Shown: positions 1 through 9,662, numbered from the stretch's first letter. The stretch is DNA of 64,000 nt from CAZGUX01 sp964529305 (GCA_964529305.1 CAZGUX010000228.1:30863-94862), one strand, 5' to 3'. Made by a program: numbers and translations. The notes: generated by a model from the letters alone, not told the origin.

Positions 1-1
1 C

Positions 2-910
2 GATCTTGCCATCGATCGCTGGCTGACCGGCGGCCAGTCTCCCGACGTGGCCGAATTCACTCATCCCAACCTGAGTACGGTTGCTCAACGTCTCGCCGCC
101 GCCCGCGAAAAGGGCGCGGCCCGCATCCTCATCCTGGGAGCGCACCTGCTGCGCGCCGGGCAGAACCGCCACATCATTGACCTGATGGAGCGCGGGTGGC
201 TGACGCACATTGCGCTGAATGGCGCCGGCGCGATCCACGACTACGAACTGGCGCGCATCGGCGCGACCACGGAGAGCGTGGCCCGCTACATCCGCTCGGG
301 CGAGTTCGGCCTCTGGCGCGAGACGGGCGAGATGAACGAAGTCATCATCGAAGCCGCCCGCGAAGGACTCGGTCTGGGCGAAAACGTCGGCCGGCACATC
401 CAGGCCAGCGATTTTCCCTACAAGGAGTTCAGCGTGTTCGCCGCTGCCTACCGTCTGTCGGTGCCCGCCACCGTCCACGCCGGCATCGGCTACGATATTC
501 TGCACGAACACCCGAACTGCGACGGCGCCGCGATCGGCGCGGCCAGCTACCGGGACTTCCTGATCTTTGCCAACAGCGTCGAATCGCTCGAAGGCGGCGT
601 GGTACTGAGCTTCGGCTCGGCCATCATGGCGCCGGAAGTGTACCTGAAGGCGCTCGCCATGGCTCGCAATGTCGCGCATCAGGAAGGCCGCGAGATTCGC
701 CGCTTCACGACCTCGGTCTTCGACATGGTGCCGATTCACGGCGACATTCACCAGGAGTTGCCCAAGAGCGATCCGGGCTACTATTTCCGTCCCCACAAGA
801 CGATGCTGGTTCGCACGGTGGCCGACGGCGGGGAGAGCTTCTATTTCTGCGGCGACCACCGCGCGACCTTTCCGGCATTCCGGAAGGCGGTGCTGGAGGT
901 GGGCGCGTGA
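2..910 (+). CDS. Conserved protein of unknown function, 5' end outside window
   Basis: The reading frame is open from base 2, so the gene begins upstream; 302 residues are visible. It is a soluble protein with no membrane segment or signal. Short blocks such as LNGAGAIHDYELA and VHAGIGYDILHEHPNCDGAA recall the NAD-binding fold of the deoxyhypusine synthase family, but I cannot identify a catalytic lysine, so that likeness is only suggestive. Its stop overlaps the next start by 4 bp (GTGA), which makes translational coupling with the PfkB kinase gene likely. Its job is probably in the same sugar or sugar-nucleotide pathway. The GTG at 47 is a possible internal start, but the frame continues upstream with protein-like sequence. 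Confidence 0.7.
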   Translation, partial: DLAIDRWLTGGQSPDVAEFTHPNLSTVAQRLAAAREKGAARILILGAHLLRAGQNRHIIDLMERGWLTHIALNGAGAIHDYELARIGATTESVARYIRSGEFGLWRETGEMNEVIIEAAREGLGLGENVGRHIQASDFPYKEFSVFAAAYRLSVPATVHAGIGYDILHEHPNCDGAAIGAASYRDFLIFANSVESLEGGVVLSFGSAIMAPEVYLKALAMARNVAHQEGREIRRFTTSVFDMVPIHGDIHQELPKSDPGYYFRPHKTMLVRTVADGGESFYFCGDHRATFPAFRKAVLEVGA

Positions 911-1890
911 ACCCGGCCGCGATCCTGGAGAAACTGCCGTCGTTGCGCGCGTTGGTAGTGGGCGATATCTGTCTCGACCGCTGGTGCACGTACGATCCGG
1001 CGGAAGCGGAGCCCTCGCGCGAGACGGGAATTCCCCGCGTCGGCGTCGTCCGGACCGAGATTACGCCGGGCGCTGGCGGGACCGTGGCCAATAATCTCGC
1101 GGCCTTGGGCGTGGGTACCATCGGTGTGCTGGGCGTGGTGGGCGACGACGGGTTCGGGTACGAACTGGGGCAGGCGCTGACCGCGCGTGGCATCGCCGCC
1201 GATCTGTTGATCCGGGCGCCGGGCAACCCGACCTTCACCTATACGAAACTGCTGAACGCAGTGACCGGCGAAGAGGACCTGCCGCGTGTCGACTGGATTC
1301 AAACCGAGCCGCTGGCCCCGGAGATCGAACGCAAGCTGCTCGATTCGCTCACGCAGCAGATCGAGCGGTTCGACGTGATCCTGATCTCGGATCAGGCAGA
1401 ATCCAGAAGGGGCGGCGTGGTCTCCGGCGGGATGCGTTCGCTGCTGGCGGACTTGGCGCCGGCCTTTCCCGAGAAGTTGATTTGGGTGGACTCGCGGATG
1501 CGGATCGATCAGTTCCGCAACGTCATCACCAAGCCGAACGAGCAGGAAGCCGCCGCCGCGTGCGCCCGGGTGCCGGGCGGTTCCGGCTATGAGTCACTGC
1601 GAGCCCACACGGCCTCGCCGCTGCTGGTAGTGACTCACGGGGGCGCTGGGGTCACGATTGTCGAGCCGGGAAGGGAGCGGCGGATCGAGACGCAAAAGGT
1701 CGAGAACCCGGTGGACATCTGCGGCGCGGGCGACAGCTTTTCGGCCGGAGCCTCGATGGCCCTGGCCGCGACTCGCGACCCGGAGGCGGCGGTGCGGTTC
1801 GGCCACGCCGTGGCGTCCATCACGATCATGAAGAAGGGAACCGGCACCGCCAGCCCGCGGGAGATTCTGGATGCGCACGCTCGCGGTTGA
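907..1890 (+). CDS. PfkB-family carbohydrate kinase (HldE kinase-like)
   Basis: 327 residues. The N-terminus carries LVVGDICLDRW, the usual first strand of ribokinase/HldE kinases, followed by the glycine-rich GAGGTVANNLAALG sugar-binding motif. Near the C-terminus NPVDICGAGDSFSAG contains the catalytic Asp of the PfkB GAGD signature. The family phosphorylates sugars with ATP; the likeness to the heptose-7-phosphate kinase domain and the neighbouring GmhA-like isomerase suggest a heptose phosphate substrate, which is inference. The start is GTG 907 because it overlaps the previous stop (GTGA) and fits the family N-terminus; the frame is open further upstream, but that part is antisense-like Arg-rich sequence. 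It overlaps the ROK gene by 20 bp. Confidence 0.85.
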   Translation: MNPAAILEKLPSLRALVVGDICLDRWCTYDPAEAEPSRETGIPRVGVVRTEITPGAGGTVANNLAALGVGTIGVLGVVGDDGFGYELGQALTARGIAADLLIRAPGNPTFTYTKLLNAVTGEEDLPRVDWIQTEPLAPEIERKLLDSLTQQIERFDVILISDQAESRRGGVVSGGMRSLLADLAPAFPEKLIWVDSRMRIDQFRNVITKPNEQEAAAACARVPGGSGYESLRAHTASPLLVVTHGGAGVTIVEPGRERRIETQKVENPVDICGAGDSFSAGASMALAATRDPEAAVRFGHAVASITIMKKGTGTASPREILDAHARG

Positions 1891-2728
1891 TATCGGCGGC
1901 ACCAAGTTCACGATGGCCGATTTCGACGCCGGCCGGATGGTGCGGCGCGAATCGCGGGCGACCGATCGCGAGGGCGGCCGCGACTGGATGCTCGAGCGTA
2001 TCGTGGAAATCGCGCGTCAATGGCAGCGCGACACCCGGTTCGAGCAATGCGGGATCGGCTTCGGCGGACCGGTTCATTTCGGCGAGCAGCGAATCGCTCT
2101 GTCGACCCATGTGGGGGGCTGGCGGGATTTTCACCTGCCGGAGTACCTCGAGAAGGAACTCGGCGTGCCCGCTATCATGGACAATGACGCGAACGTGGGG
2201 GCGCTGGGTGAAGCGCATCACGGCGCGGGCCGGGGATTCGATTCGATCTTCTATATGACCCTGTCCACCGGGATCGGCGGAGGCATCTGTCTCGACGGAC
2301 GGATCTGGCGCGGGGCCGATTCGTATGCCGGCGAGATTGGCCACCTGACCATCCGGCCGGACGGGCCGGAGTGCCTGTGCGGCGCCCGGGGCTGTTTTGA
2401 ACGCATGTGCTGCGGCCTTTGGCTGGAGCGGGACTATAGCCAGCCCGCGCGGGAACTGCTGCGGGATCCCGCGTTCGTCGAACGCTATGTCGTCGATCTG
2501 GCCCTTGGGTTGAAATCCTGCATCATGCTTTTGAATCCGGCGCGGATCGTGATTGGCGGCGGCATCCCCAAGGCCGGCGACGCGCTGTTTATCCCGCTTC
2601 GCGCCGAACTGCGGCGGCAGATTACGGAGTGGTCCAAAGCGCGCATTGATGTCGTGCCGGCGGCTCTGCCGGACGATTCGGTGCTGTGGGGCGCGCTCGA
2701 ACTGGCGCGCCAACGGAGTTTCTCATGA
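1871..2728 (+). CDS. ROK-family protein (sugar kinase type)
   Basis: 285 residues without the N-terminal HTH found in ROK repressors, so a kinase rather than a regulator. The start MRTLAVDIGGTKF is the phosphate-1 loop of the ROK/hexokinase fold. NDANVGALGEA and STGIGGGICLDG follow in family order, then the GEIGH sequence and the zinc motif CLCGARGCFE. The family phosphorylates glucose, ManNAc, GlcNAc or related sugars. Here it sits between a PfkB kinase and a SIS isomerase with overlaps of 20 and 4 bp, so all are likely on one mRNA. Having two kinases of different families in one operon implies two different phosphorylation steps or substrates; which ones cannot be read from the sequence. 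Confidence 0.85.
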   Translation: MRTLAVDIGGTKFTMADFDAGRMVRRESRATDREGGRDWMLERIVEIARQWQRDTRFEQCGIGFGGPVHFGEQRIALSTHVGGWRDFHLPEYLEKELGVPAIMDNDANVGALGEAHHGAGRGFDSIFYMTLSTGIGGGICLDGRIWRGADSYAGEIGHLTIRPDGPECLCGARGCFERMCCGLWLERDYSQPARELLRDPAFVERYVVDLALGLKSCIMLLNPARIVIGGGIPKAGDALFIPLRAELRRQITEWSKARIDVVPAALPDDSVLWGALELARQRSFS

Positions 2729-3282
2729 CGTTTCCAGAACAATACAAAACTGAACTTTTCAAAACGATCGACGCTCTCGATTTGGCCAAGGTGAACGAAG
2801 CCATCGACTGTCTGCGCCGGGCCCGCGATGAAGGACGGCGGATTTTCGTCTGCGGCAACGGCGGCAGCGCGTCGACCGCGTCGCACTTTGCGTGCGACAT
2901 GGTGAAAGGCGCGAGCTTCAACCGGCCTGCGCGGTTCAAGATCATGGCCCTCACCGATCAGTTGCCGACCATCACCGCCTACGCCAACGACGTGTCCTAC
3001 GATGCGGTGTTCGTCGAGCAGTTGAAGAACTTCGCCCAACCCGGCGATGTCGTGATGGGCATCAGCGGGTCGGGCAATTCGCCGAACGTGCTCAAGGCCA
3101 TGGAGTACGCCAATTCGATCGGGTGCAAGACGATCGGGCTCACGGGCCGCGATGGCGGGAAACTGGGGCCGATGTCGCAGTTGAACATCCAGGCGGCCGT
3201 GCCGCACATGGGGCGGATCGAAGACGCCCACATGATCGTGTGCCACATGATCGGCTACTACTTCATGGACGAGCGGGTCTAG
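2725..3282 (+). CDS. SIS-domain phosphosugar isomerase, GmhA-like
   Basis: 185 residues, the normal size for GmhA (sedoheptulose-7-phosphate isomerase). FVCGNGGSASTASHFACD near residue 45 is the phosphosugar-binding loop of this family and GISGSGNSPNVLKA is the second SIS motif; the C-terminal EDAHMIVCHMIGYYF block carries the His/Glu pattern of GmhA. The start ATG 2725 overlaps the ROK stop (ATGA). A longer frame beginning at 2686 exists but lies within the ROK gene. In GmhA-type pathways this enzyme precedes an HldE or HddA-type kinase, matching the PfkB gene two places upstream. The stop codon lies inside a perfect 14-bp palindrome (3277-3290). Confidence 0.88.
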   Translation: MTFPEQYKTELFKTIDALDLAKVNEAIDCLRRARDEGRRIFVCGNGGSASTASHFACDMVKGASFNRPARFKIMALTDQLPTITAYANDVSYDAVFVEQLKNFAQPGDVVMGISGSGNSPNVLKAMEYANSIGCKTIGLTGRDGGKLGPMSQLNIQAAVPHMGRIEDAHMIVCHMIGYYFMDERV

Positions 3283-3290
3283 ATCTAGAC
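3277..3290. repeat. 14-bp perfect palindrome over the SIS gene stop codon
   Basis: GTCTAGATCTAGAC is its own reverse complement and contains the TAG stop at 3280-3282. No T-run follows, so it is not a conventional terminator. It could be chance or a protein-binding site. Confidence 0.4.
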
Positions 3291-3441
3291 GGCCAAGGCC
3301 CGGAGTATCGCGTGTTTGGCGCGGGCGCTCCCCGCCGCCTTGCCGACCTGTTATCTATCTGGCTGGATCGGGCCGGCGGCGGGACAGGCGCCGGCATGAA
3401 CGTCGGAGGATCGAGGCGTTCGAAACGCAATCGAGGCCCTC

Positions 3442-3466
3442 GTGACGACTGGGAGGTGGTCGTCAC
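3442..3466 (+). terminator. Candidate hairpin after the sugar operon
   Basis: GTGACGAC (3442-3449) and GTCGTCAC (3459-3466) form a perfect 8-bp stem with a 9-nt loop between the end of the SIS gene and the next gene. The only T-run (3486-3490) lies 20 nt further on, so a Rho-independent terminator is not well supported. The rest of 3291-3551 shows no gene. Confidence 0.35.
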
Positions 3467-3551
3467 CCGCCCAGCCAGTCCTTGACTTTTTAACGGTTGT
3501 CCGTCGGGATTATGTCCCGGTTTTGCGCTTAACCGGCCCAAGTCTCATAAT

Positions 3552-4553
<1,002 letters not shown>

Positions 4554-4602
4554 ATTTAACTACCTGGCTCGGGCCACTTGGGGATGTCCAACGCGTCTCC
4601 CC

Positions 4603-6165
4603 TCACCGCGCGACCTGAAACGAGTAGAGCGTCGCCCGCTTCATCTTGAACCGCAGGTATACCGCCTTCCCTCGCAACTCACTCAGGTCGCTTTTCCCCT
4701 GCCACGTCACCGCCTGGTCGAACGCATCTCCGGCCACCCGGTCGGCGTCCTTCATGGTGAAACCGGCCAGCGGTGTCTCCCAGGTCGTCTCTCTGGATTT
4801 GTAGTCCGGCGCTTGCATGATCTCCACCCAGATGCCGCCGGTATGATCGTCGTACGCGGGCGGCAGGGAGCTGAAATTCAGCAGGAGGCGAGAGCCGTCC
4901 ATCACGAACTGGCGGGTGATCAGAAACGCCGTCTGCTCCCCGGCCTCCTGGCCGATGAACCGGTCCTTCCGCATGCGGAAGATCCCCACCGACGTTTCGT
5001 TGAACCACGAGTTCTGCGGCAGCGGCGAGGCGTAGTAGTAAAACAGCATGTCCGGACCCATCTCGATCGGGCCGCTCATGCCCGGTTCCACCTGCCCGTG
5101 ATCGAAGGCGCCCTTCTCGCCGCGCGAGACCAGCGGCTTGCGGTCCCACATCCGCTCCCACTCCACGCCGTCGCGGCTGGTGGCGATGTGGGCCTCGTTT
5201 TCACTCTTCCCCTTGTCTGCGTTCATCACCGCGTACAACGAGAGAAACGCTCCGTGACGGCGGAAGACGTGCGCGCCGTCAAAGTCGGGGATGTCCCGCT
5301 CGTCCGGATACATCACGGTGCGCGGCATGCCCCAGCGCGTAATGTCCGGGCTCATCATCATTGCCAGGCGCCGGCCCGTGTGCCGCACCCCTTCCGGCAG
5401 AGGCCCCATGCCCCCCGGGCGGATCGGCGACCGGACATACATGTGCCACAGTTTCGTCTCCGGCACCCACACGACGTGATTTGGAGCGTCGCTGTGATAG
5501 TAAAGCAGCCGCGTCTCGTTCGGATCCCAATGGATTCCATCGGGGGAGTAGGTCAGCGAAAAGCCGGTCGCGCCCGTGTACAGGATCATGAACCGCCGGC
5601 GCGGATCGGACTGGTCCGGGTTGAACATCACCTGCGAGCCCCCGGCCCGCCGGTTCTTGCCCGTGGCGATGATGTTGGTGGCCGGGTGTCCCGCGAACGG
5701 AAAATCCTTCAGCTTCGGCTTGGTCCAGTTGTAGCCGTCTTCACTCTCGGCGTAGCCGATGTAATAGGAAGGCCCCTTCTTCGAGAAGTAGTTTGACAGG
5801 CTGAAGCAGGTGTACCACATGCGGTACTCCTGCAGTTGGTCGTCGTAGAGCACGGAGGGACTGCCGCCCACGGCTTCTTCCCACGGCTTATCCTGCACCA
5901 CCACCGGATTGCGGCCGTACTTGATGACCGTGCCCGATTTGCGCGTGAGCTTCCAGCGGTCCTCCACAATGTAGTTGTCAAAAACAAACTGGGGTTGGTT
6001 GCCGATGCGCAACGGCTCGCCGCGATAATAGGCCTGGGGAATCAGTTGCAGGGCGCCGGTGGCGGATCCGTGGTCGTCCGCCCGGCTGTGAATTCCAAGG
6101 AAGGCCAGCACACACACCAGCAGCGTGGGAACCGCCACCGCGAGGTATCGGAAAGGATGGGTCAT
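4603..6165 (-). CDS. Secreted glycosidase-like protein (five-bladed propeller type), unknown substrate
   Basis: 520 residues with an N-terminal hydrophobic leader (FRYLAVAVPTLLVCVLAFLG), so exported or anchored. The body has repeated aromatic-acidic blocks such as DGYNWTKPKL, FSLTYSPDGIHW and ATSRDGVEWERM, the repeats seen in GH32/43/68-like beta-propellers. The C-terminus (VYLRFKMKRATLYSF) is a small beta domain. The protein is paralogous to the one at 44116-45768, which ends in VRLRLILKNAALYSFWAG, and to a remnant at 42955-43150. Catalytic acids cannot be assigned by eye. ATG 6165 is chosen because it starts just before the leader; the frame extends to 6207 without a ribosome-binding site. 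Confidence 0.7.
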   Translation of the reverse strand: MTHPFRYLAVAVPTLLVCVLAFLGIHSRADDHGSATGALQLIPQAYYRGEPLRIGNQPQFVFDNYIVEDRWKLTRKSGTVIKYGRNPVVVQDKPWEEAVGGSPSVLYDDQLQEYRMWYTCFSLSNYFSKKGPSYYIGYAESEDGYNWTKPKLKDFPFAGHPATNIIATGKNRRAGGSQVMFNPDQSDPRRRFMILYTGATGFSLTYSPDGIHWDPNETRLLYYHSDAPNHVVWVPETKLWHMYVRSPIRPGGMGPLPEGVRHTGRRLAMMMSPDITRWGMPRTVMYPDERDIPDFDGAHVFRRHGAFLSLYAVMNADKGKSENEAHIATSRDGVEWERMWDRKPLVSRGEKGAFDHGQVEPGMSGPIEMGPDMLFYYYASPLPQNSWFNETSVGIFRMRKDRFIGQEAGEQTAFLITRQFVMDGSRLLLNFSSLPPAYDDHTGGIWVEIMQAPDYKSRETTWETPLAGFTMKDADRVAGDAFDQAVTWQGKSDLSELRGKAVYLRFKMKRATLYSFQVAR

Positions 6166-6329
6166 GGCTACCGGCCATTCTTTCAAAAACCCGGGGCACG
6201 TGGCCAAACTGCGCGGCGACGAGCGTCGGAGTGTCAGTAACCGGAGCCGATGAACGCGCTATAGGGCACTCGCGTAATTCTGCGCCAGGGAATGCCAATT
6301 GAAGAGGTAAGAGGCGACGACGATCTGGC

Positions 6330-6515
6330 TCATTTGGGCGAGGACGTTTCGGTAAATTGCCGCCGATCCTGGTAGATGGACTCCACAAAGCGCTCGGTTT
6401 CTTCATCCGGCACAGGGTCTACGTGACGCAGGATCTCCTCGACGGAGAACGGCTGCGGCCCGATGAGGACGGGCTTGTAGCCGGTATCGCGAAGATGCTG
6501 TAGCTCGTCGTTCAT
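6330..6515 (-). CDS. Small hypothetical protein (61 aa), possibly antitoxin-like
   Basis: A short acidic protein starting MNDELQHLRDTGYKPVLIG and ending in a charged helix (ETERFVESIYQDRR). The start at 6515 has a good ribosome-binding site (AGGGAG, 5-6 nt spacing), which supports expression. Size, acidity and C-terminal helix recall type II antitoxins, but I recognise no defined family. A 24-codon frame starting at 6333 overlaps its stop (ATGA) and ends quickly, so no intact toxin partner is present. Confidence 0.5.
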   Translation of the reverse strand: MNDELQHLRDTGYKPVLIGPQPFSVEEILRHVDPVPDEETERFVESIYQDRRQFTETSSPK

Positions 6516-6603
6516 TTCGCCACTCCCTGAAGCCAGCATAACGCCGCGCCTATCAGGGAAAGACGCGGTCGTAACTCGCCGCTGACCTGTCCGGACCCCA
6601 CGA

Positions 6604-6869
6604 TCAGGGTACTCCTGGGAACCTTAGGACCGAGCCAAAAGGTCCCCACTTGACAATGTGCCCGACGGTCTGGCCGTAGGTCTCCTGCCCGCCGAAGCCG
6701 ATGCCTACGGCTCCAAACGCGGCGGCAACCGCGGCCGCCGATTCGCTTCGGCGAAGCAGAAGGCAAATCGCCAACGCCACGAGGGCGCCTGGGATCCTCG
6801 CACCGAGCGGGCCACCGCCACTGTAACCGCGAAGACCCCAACCGAGGGATATTGCGACCGCCGGGATTG
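6604..6869 (-). pseudogene. Remnant of a glycine/alanine-rich membrane protein gene
   Basis: On the minus strand one frame reads, without a usable start, a plausible membrane-protein fragment: LGWGLRGYSGGGPLGARIPG, then ALVALAICLLLRR, then a small-residue stretch and GFGGQETYGQTVGHIVKWGP, before a stop at 6604. It runs straight out of the end of the SDR gene's coding region with no ATG, GTG or TTG at its head. The most likely reading is the 5'-proximal part of a longer integral membrane protein that has lost its start and most of its C-terminus. The longer open frames in this stretch are Arg-rich and look like shadows. Confidence 0.4.
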
Positions 6870-6875
6870 GGACAT

Positions 6876-7634
6876 CTATTCGAGGGTGTTGCCGCCGTTC
6901 ACCGAAATCTTTTGACCCGTGATGAAATTCGCGCCGTCGCTGGCAAGGTACGCCACCGCTTCCGCTACGTCGTCCGGGACTCCCTGCCTGCGGAGCGGAA
7001 CGTGAGCCGCGTACTGCTCCAGTTGCCTCCGCGGGACCGAGTCGTGACGTTCCACGGGAATCCAGCCCGGCGCCACCAGGTTGACGGTGATTCCGAACGG
7101 CCCGAGTTCGTTGGCCCAGGATCTTGTCATGCCGAGTTGTGCGGCCTTCGCCCCGACATAGTGGGCGAATTCGATCCGGCCGAGTTCCACCACCTCGCTA
7201 CCGATCTGAATGATGCGCCCGTGACTGCGGTCGCGCATGCCCGGCATCACTTCCTTCACGAGAAGGAGAGGCGACTTCACAAAAAAGCGTAACTGGTCCA
7301 GGCAGTCCTTCCACGTCTGTTCCTCGATGGGAAGAAAGGGCTGCGGACCGGTGGCATTGCACACCAGGATATCGACCGAGCGTCCGAACTTGTCGCAGAC
7401 TTCCCGCACCAGGCGGCGGACGGCCTCTTCGTCGGTGACGTCGGCATGGAACACTTCCGCGACGCCGCCGGCGGCGACGATGGAATCGCGAACGGCATGA
7501 GCCAGATCGTGACTGGCGTGATAGTTGACGGCGACACTGGCCCCGCGGGCGCCGAGTCTTCGCGCGATGGCCGCGCCCAGTCCGCGGGACGCGCCCGTGA
7601 CCAGGGCGACGCGGCCGCTCAAATTGTAGGACAT
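6876..7634 (-). CDS. SDR-family oxidoreductase (FabG-like)
   Basis: 252 residues, a classical short-chain dehydrogenase. The N-terminus has VTGASRGLGAAIARRLG (TGxxxGxG cofactor loop), CNATG in the NAG-type position, the catalytic Ser in IIQIGSEVVE, and the Tyr-Lys pair in HYVGAKAAQ. The C-terminus DGANFITGQKISVNGG is the usual FabG-type end. The likely cofactor is NADP(H), from the Arg in the glycine loop. The start at 7634 has AGGAG 10 nt upstream, lying inside the end of the ThuA gene; the intergenic gap is 7 bp, so the two genes form an operon. The substrate is unknown; the ThuA partner suggests a sugar or polyol. Confidence 0.9.
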   Translation of the reverse strand: MSYNLSGRVALVTGASRGLGAAIARRLGARGASVAVNYHASHDLAHAVRDSIVAAGGVAEVFHADVTDEEAVRRLVREVCDKFGRSVDILVCNATGPQPFLPIEEQTWKDCLDQLRFFVKSPLLLVKEVMPGMRDRSHGRIIQIGSEVVELGRIEFAHYVGAKAAQLGMTRSWANELGPFGITVNLVAPGWIPVERHDSVPRRQLEQYAAHVPLRRQGVPDDVAEAVAYLASDGANFITGQKISVNGGNTLE

Positions 7635-7641
7635 TCCCGAG

Positions 7642-9042
7642 TTATCTCCTTAACAGCCAGGTAACGGAATTGCGCATCAGGCGCTGGAACATGGGATGTT
7701 CCAGCGCGTCGCGCGTGTGGCCGCTGGCCAGGTGGACGAGACGGCCCTTGCCAGGCTCGTAGCACCATCCGGCGGCGGCGGTCTTCTCTTCGTCCGACCG
7801 GTTGCGCAACAACAGATGCACCTTCTTTTCATCATAGGGCGGCGTGTGCTGCTCGTCAGCCGCGAAGAACTCGCTGACACCTTTGGTGATGGGGTGGTCC
7901 TTGTCGACCACCTCGACGCGGAAGCGCTCGAGCGGGCCGTGCCCGATGTAGCGGCCGCCGACCAGCTTGAGATACGGCCCGTTCTCCGGATAGACGCCCA
8001 TCGAGTTGTGGAGGTTGAGAAAGGCGCCGCCGCGTTCCACAAAATCGACGACGGCTTTTTCCTGCTCCGGCGTCATCCAGATGGCCGGCTTCTTGAAGTC
8101 GTTCGGCCAGACCATTCCGTCGCGAAGAACGACCAGCAGGTCCACGGCCGCGAGGTTTTCCGCCGTCAGGGAGCGATAGTCGACCAGGAAGTGGGGCGTG
8201 ACGCCGGTGGCTTCAAAGACCAGACGGAGACCGGCCTCGAGGTGCTCCGGCTCGTGGTAGCGGTCGCCAATGAGGACGAGCGCCTGAGGTTTGGTTCGGG
8301 ACGGCTGGGGAACGCGGCCGGCATACGGCGCTTTCGGGCCGGTGAGTTCGGCGTAGACATGGCGGACATCTTCAGGCCGGGGATTGTCGTAGGGCATCCA
8401 CGTGTAGTAAGACGCCGGGAGAAGAACGCTTTGCTCAATGGATTCGACCGTACGGCCCAGCACGATGCCATAGGCGACCTGGCGGCGCAGTTCGGTCAGG
8501 AAGCGTTCCTGGCGGTCGAGTAGGGCCGGTCCGCCCCAGGAGCCTTGGCCGGGTACGACTCGCGCGGGGTTTGTGGCTTTGAGTTTCGCCAGATTGGAGA
8601 GCCATGCGGCGGTGTCCTTTCCCGGGAGGGCGGCGCGCGGCCCGTTGACCACTGCCGGTCCGGCGAACAGCACACGCTTGTCGGCAAAGTACAGGGCGTG
8701 TCCGCCCTGGAGGGGAATTGCCTGCCCGGCAGTGGCCTGCTTGACGCCAAGAGATTCCAGTTGCCGGAGCAGAGGTTCGTCGGCAGGAGTGCGCGACGTC
8801 AGCACGAGGCTGGTGACGGGCGTGCCGGTGAGGGCGCGGATGCCGGCGAGAAACTTCGCCGGGTCGATCCCACGCGGGAGGTCAATCAGAAGTGTGTCGT
8901 TCGATCGTGCGATCCAGCCGCAGTTGGCGGAACCGTATTTGTCCGCGAACCCCGCGGCCCAGACACCGGGCGCGATCTGCTCCTGATGCGGGAGAGCGGA
9001 GAGAAGCGCCGGGAACAACAGCCAGAAATGTCGTTTCATCAT
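7642..9042 (-). CDS. Secreted ThuA-domain protein with degenerate beta-lactamase-fold N-terminus
   Basis: 466 residues: signal peptide (MMKRHFWLLFPALLSALPHQ), then about 210 residues that read like a metallo-beta-lactamase fold (WAAGFADKYGSANCGWIARS, LLIDLPRG) but with LVLTSRTPADEPLL where the HxHxDH metal motif should be. The rest is a ThuA domain (ALVLIGDRYHEPEHLEAGL, GGAFLNLHNSMGVYPENGPY, VHLASGHTRDALEHP). ThuA proteins belong to the glutamine-amidotransferase-like fold and act in trehalose-type sugar use. The start is the ATG-ATG pair at 9042. It is the first gene of a two-gene unit with the SDR. Confidence 0.75.
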   Translation of the reverse strand: MMKRHFWLLFPALLSALPHQEQIAPGVWAAGFADKYGSANCGWIARSNDTLLIDLPRGIDPAKFLAGIRALTGTPVTSLVLTSRTPADEPLLRQLESLGVKQATAGQAIPLQGGHALYFADKRVLFAGPAVVNGPRAALPGKDTAAWLSNLAKLKATNPARVVPGQGSWGGPALLDRQERFLTELRRQVAYGIVLGRTVESIEQSVLLPASYYTWMPYDNPRPEDVRHVYAELTGPKAPYAGRVPQPSRTKPQALVLIGDRYHEPEHLEAGLRLVFEATGVTPHFLVDYRSLTAENLAAVDLLVVLRDGMVWPNDFKKPAIWMTPEQEKAVVDFVERGGAFLNLHNSMGVYPENGPYLKLVGGRYIGHGPLERFRVEVVDKDHPITKGVSEFFAADEQHTPPYDEKKVHLLLRNRSDEEKTAAAGWCYEPGKGRLVHLASGHTRDALEHPMFQRLMRNSVTWLLRR

Positions 9043-9187
9043 GGAACACCCACCGAATGGCCAGTGTACTGAATCCGGTGCTGTAATGAGAACGCCCAGG
9101 GAACGCCATGAGCCTGCGGCCAGATGATCTGCCCACCCGCCGCGCGACCGAAGCCGTCGCCCGGGCGGCGCTTTCAAGGAGCGCGTC

Positions 9188-9658
9188 ATGCGCATTGCAG
9201 CGTGTTTTGGGCTTGCCCTGGCAAGCCTGACGCTCCTCCCGCCTCGGCTCCAGGCGGGAGACCCAGGCAGCCGTGCCCAGTATGTCGGGGGCACGGTTGC
9301 CGGCCTTCCCAGTAAAACGGAAGGCACCCTGACGATCAACGATCCGGAAGCGCTGTCGTTTCGCGTGAAGTCCGGCGCGATTCGAGTGATGTATTCGCGG
9401 GTCAATACCCTGGAATACGGCCAGACCGTCGGCCGCCGCTATATTTCCGCCATTCTCATCTCTCCGATCCTGCTTCTGTCGAAAAAGAGACGGCACTATC
9501 TGACGGTCGGATTCACGGACGATGACGGCCAGCAGCAGGCGATGGTGTTCGAAGTCGAGAAAGGGCAGATTCGCGCGGTGCTGGCGGGTCTGGAGGCGCG
9601 AACCGGGCGGCGCGTGGAGTTTCAGGACGAAGAGGCCCGCAAATCGGGAAAGGGGTGA
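9188..9658 (+). CDS. Exported protein of unknown function
   Basis: 156 residues with a clear signal peptide (MRIAACFGLALASLTLLPPR). The mature part is beta-rich, with a basic hydrophobic segment near residue 90 (ISAILISPILLLSKKRRHY) that may be a hairpin or membrane contact. No known domain is recognised. ATG 9188 has AAGGAG at good spacing. The next gene starts 4 bp after its stop, so the two are probably cotranscribed. Confidence 0.7.
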   Translation: MRIAACFGLALASLTLLPPRLQAGDPGSRAQYVGGTVAGLPSKTEGTLTINDPEALSFRVKSGAIRVMYSRVNTLEYGQTVGRRYISAILISPILLLSKKRRHYLTVGFTDDDGQQQAMVFEVEKGQIRAVLAGLEARTGRRVEFQDEEARKSGKG

Positions 9659-9662
9659 GGCG

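Noticed and set aside
6260..6333. 24-codon minus-strand frame starting at 6333 that overlaps the small protein stop (ATGA)
   Set aside because: The coupling looks like a toxin gene start, but it stops after 24 codons and shows no PIN, RelE or other toxin motif.
9033..9048. GTTTC-N6-GAACA near-match to the IclR dyad at the ThuA gene start
   Set aside because: The second arm is not GAAAC, the sequence lies over start codons and it is distant from the other three copies.
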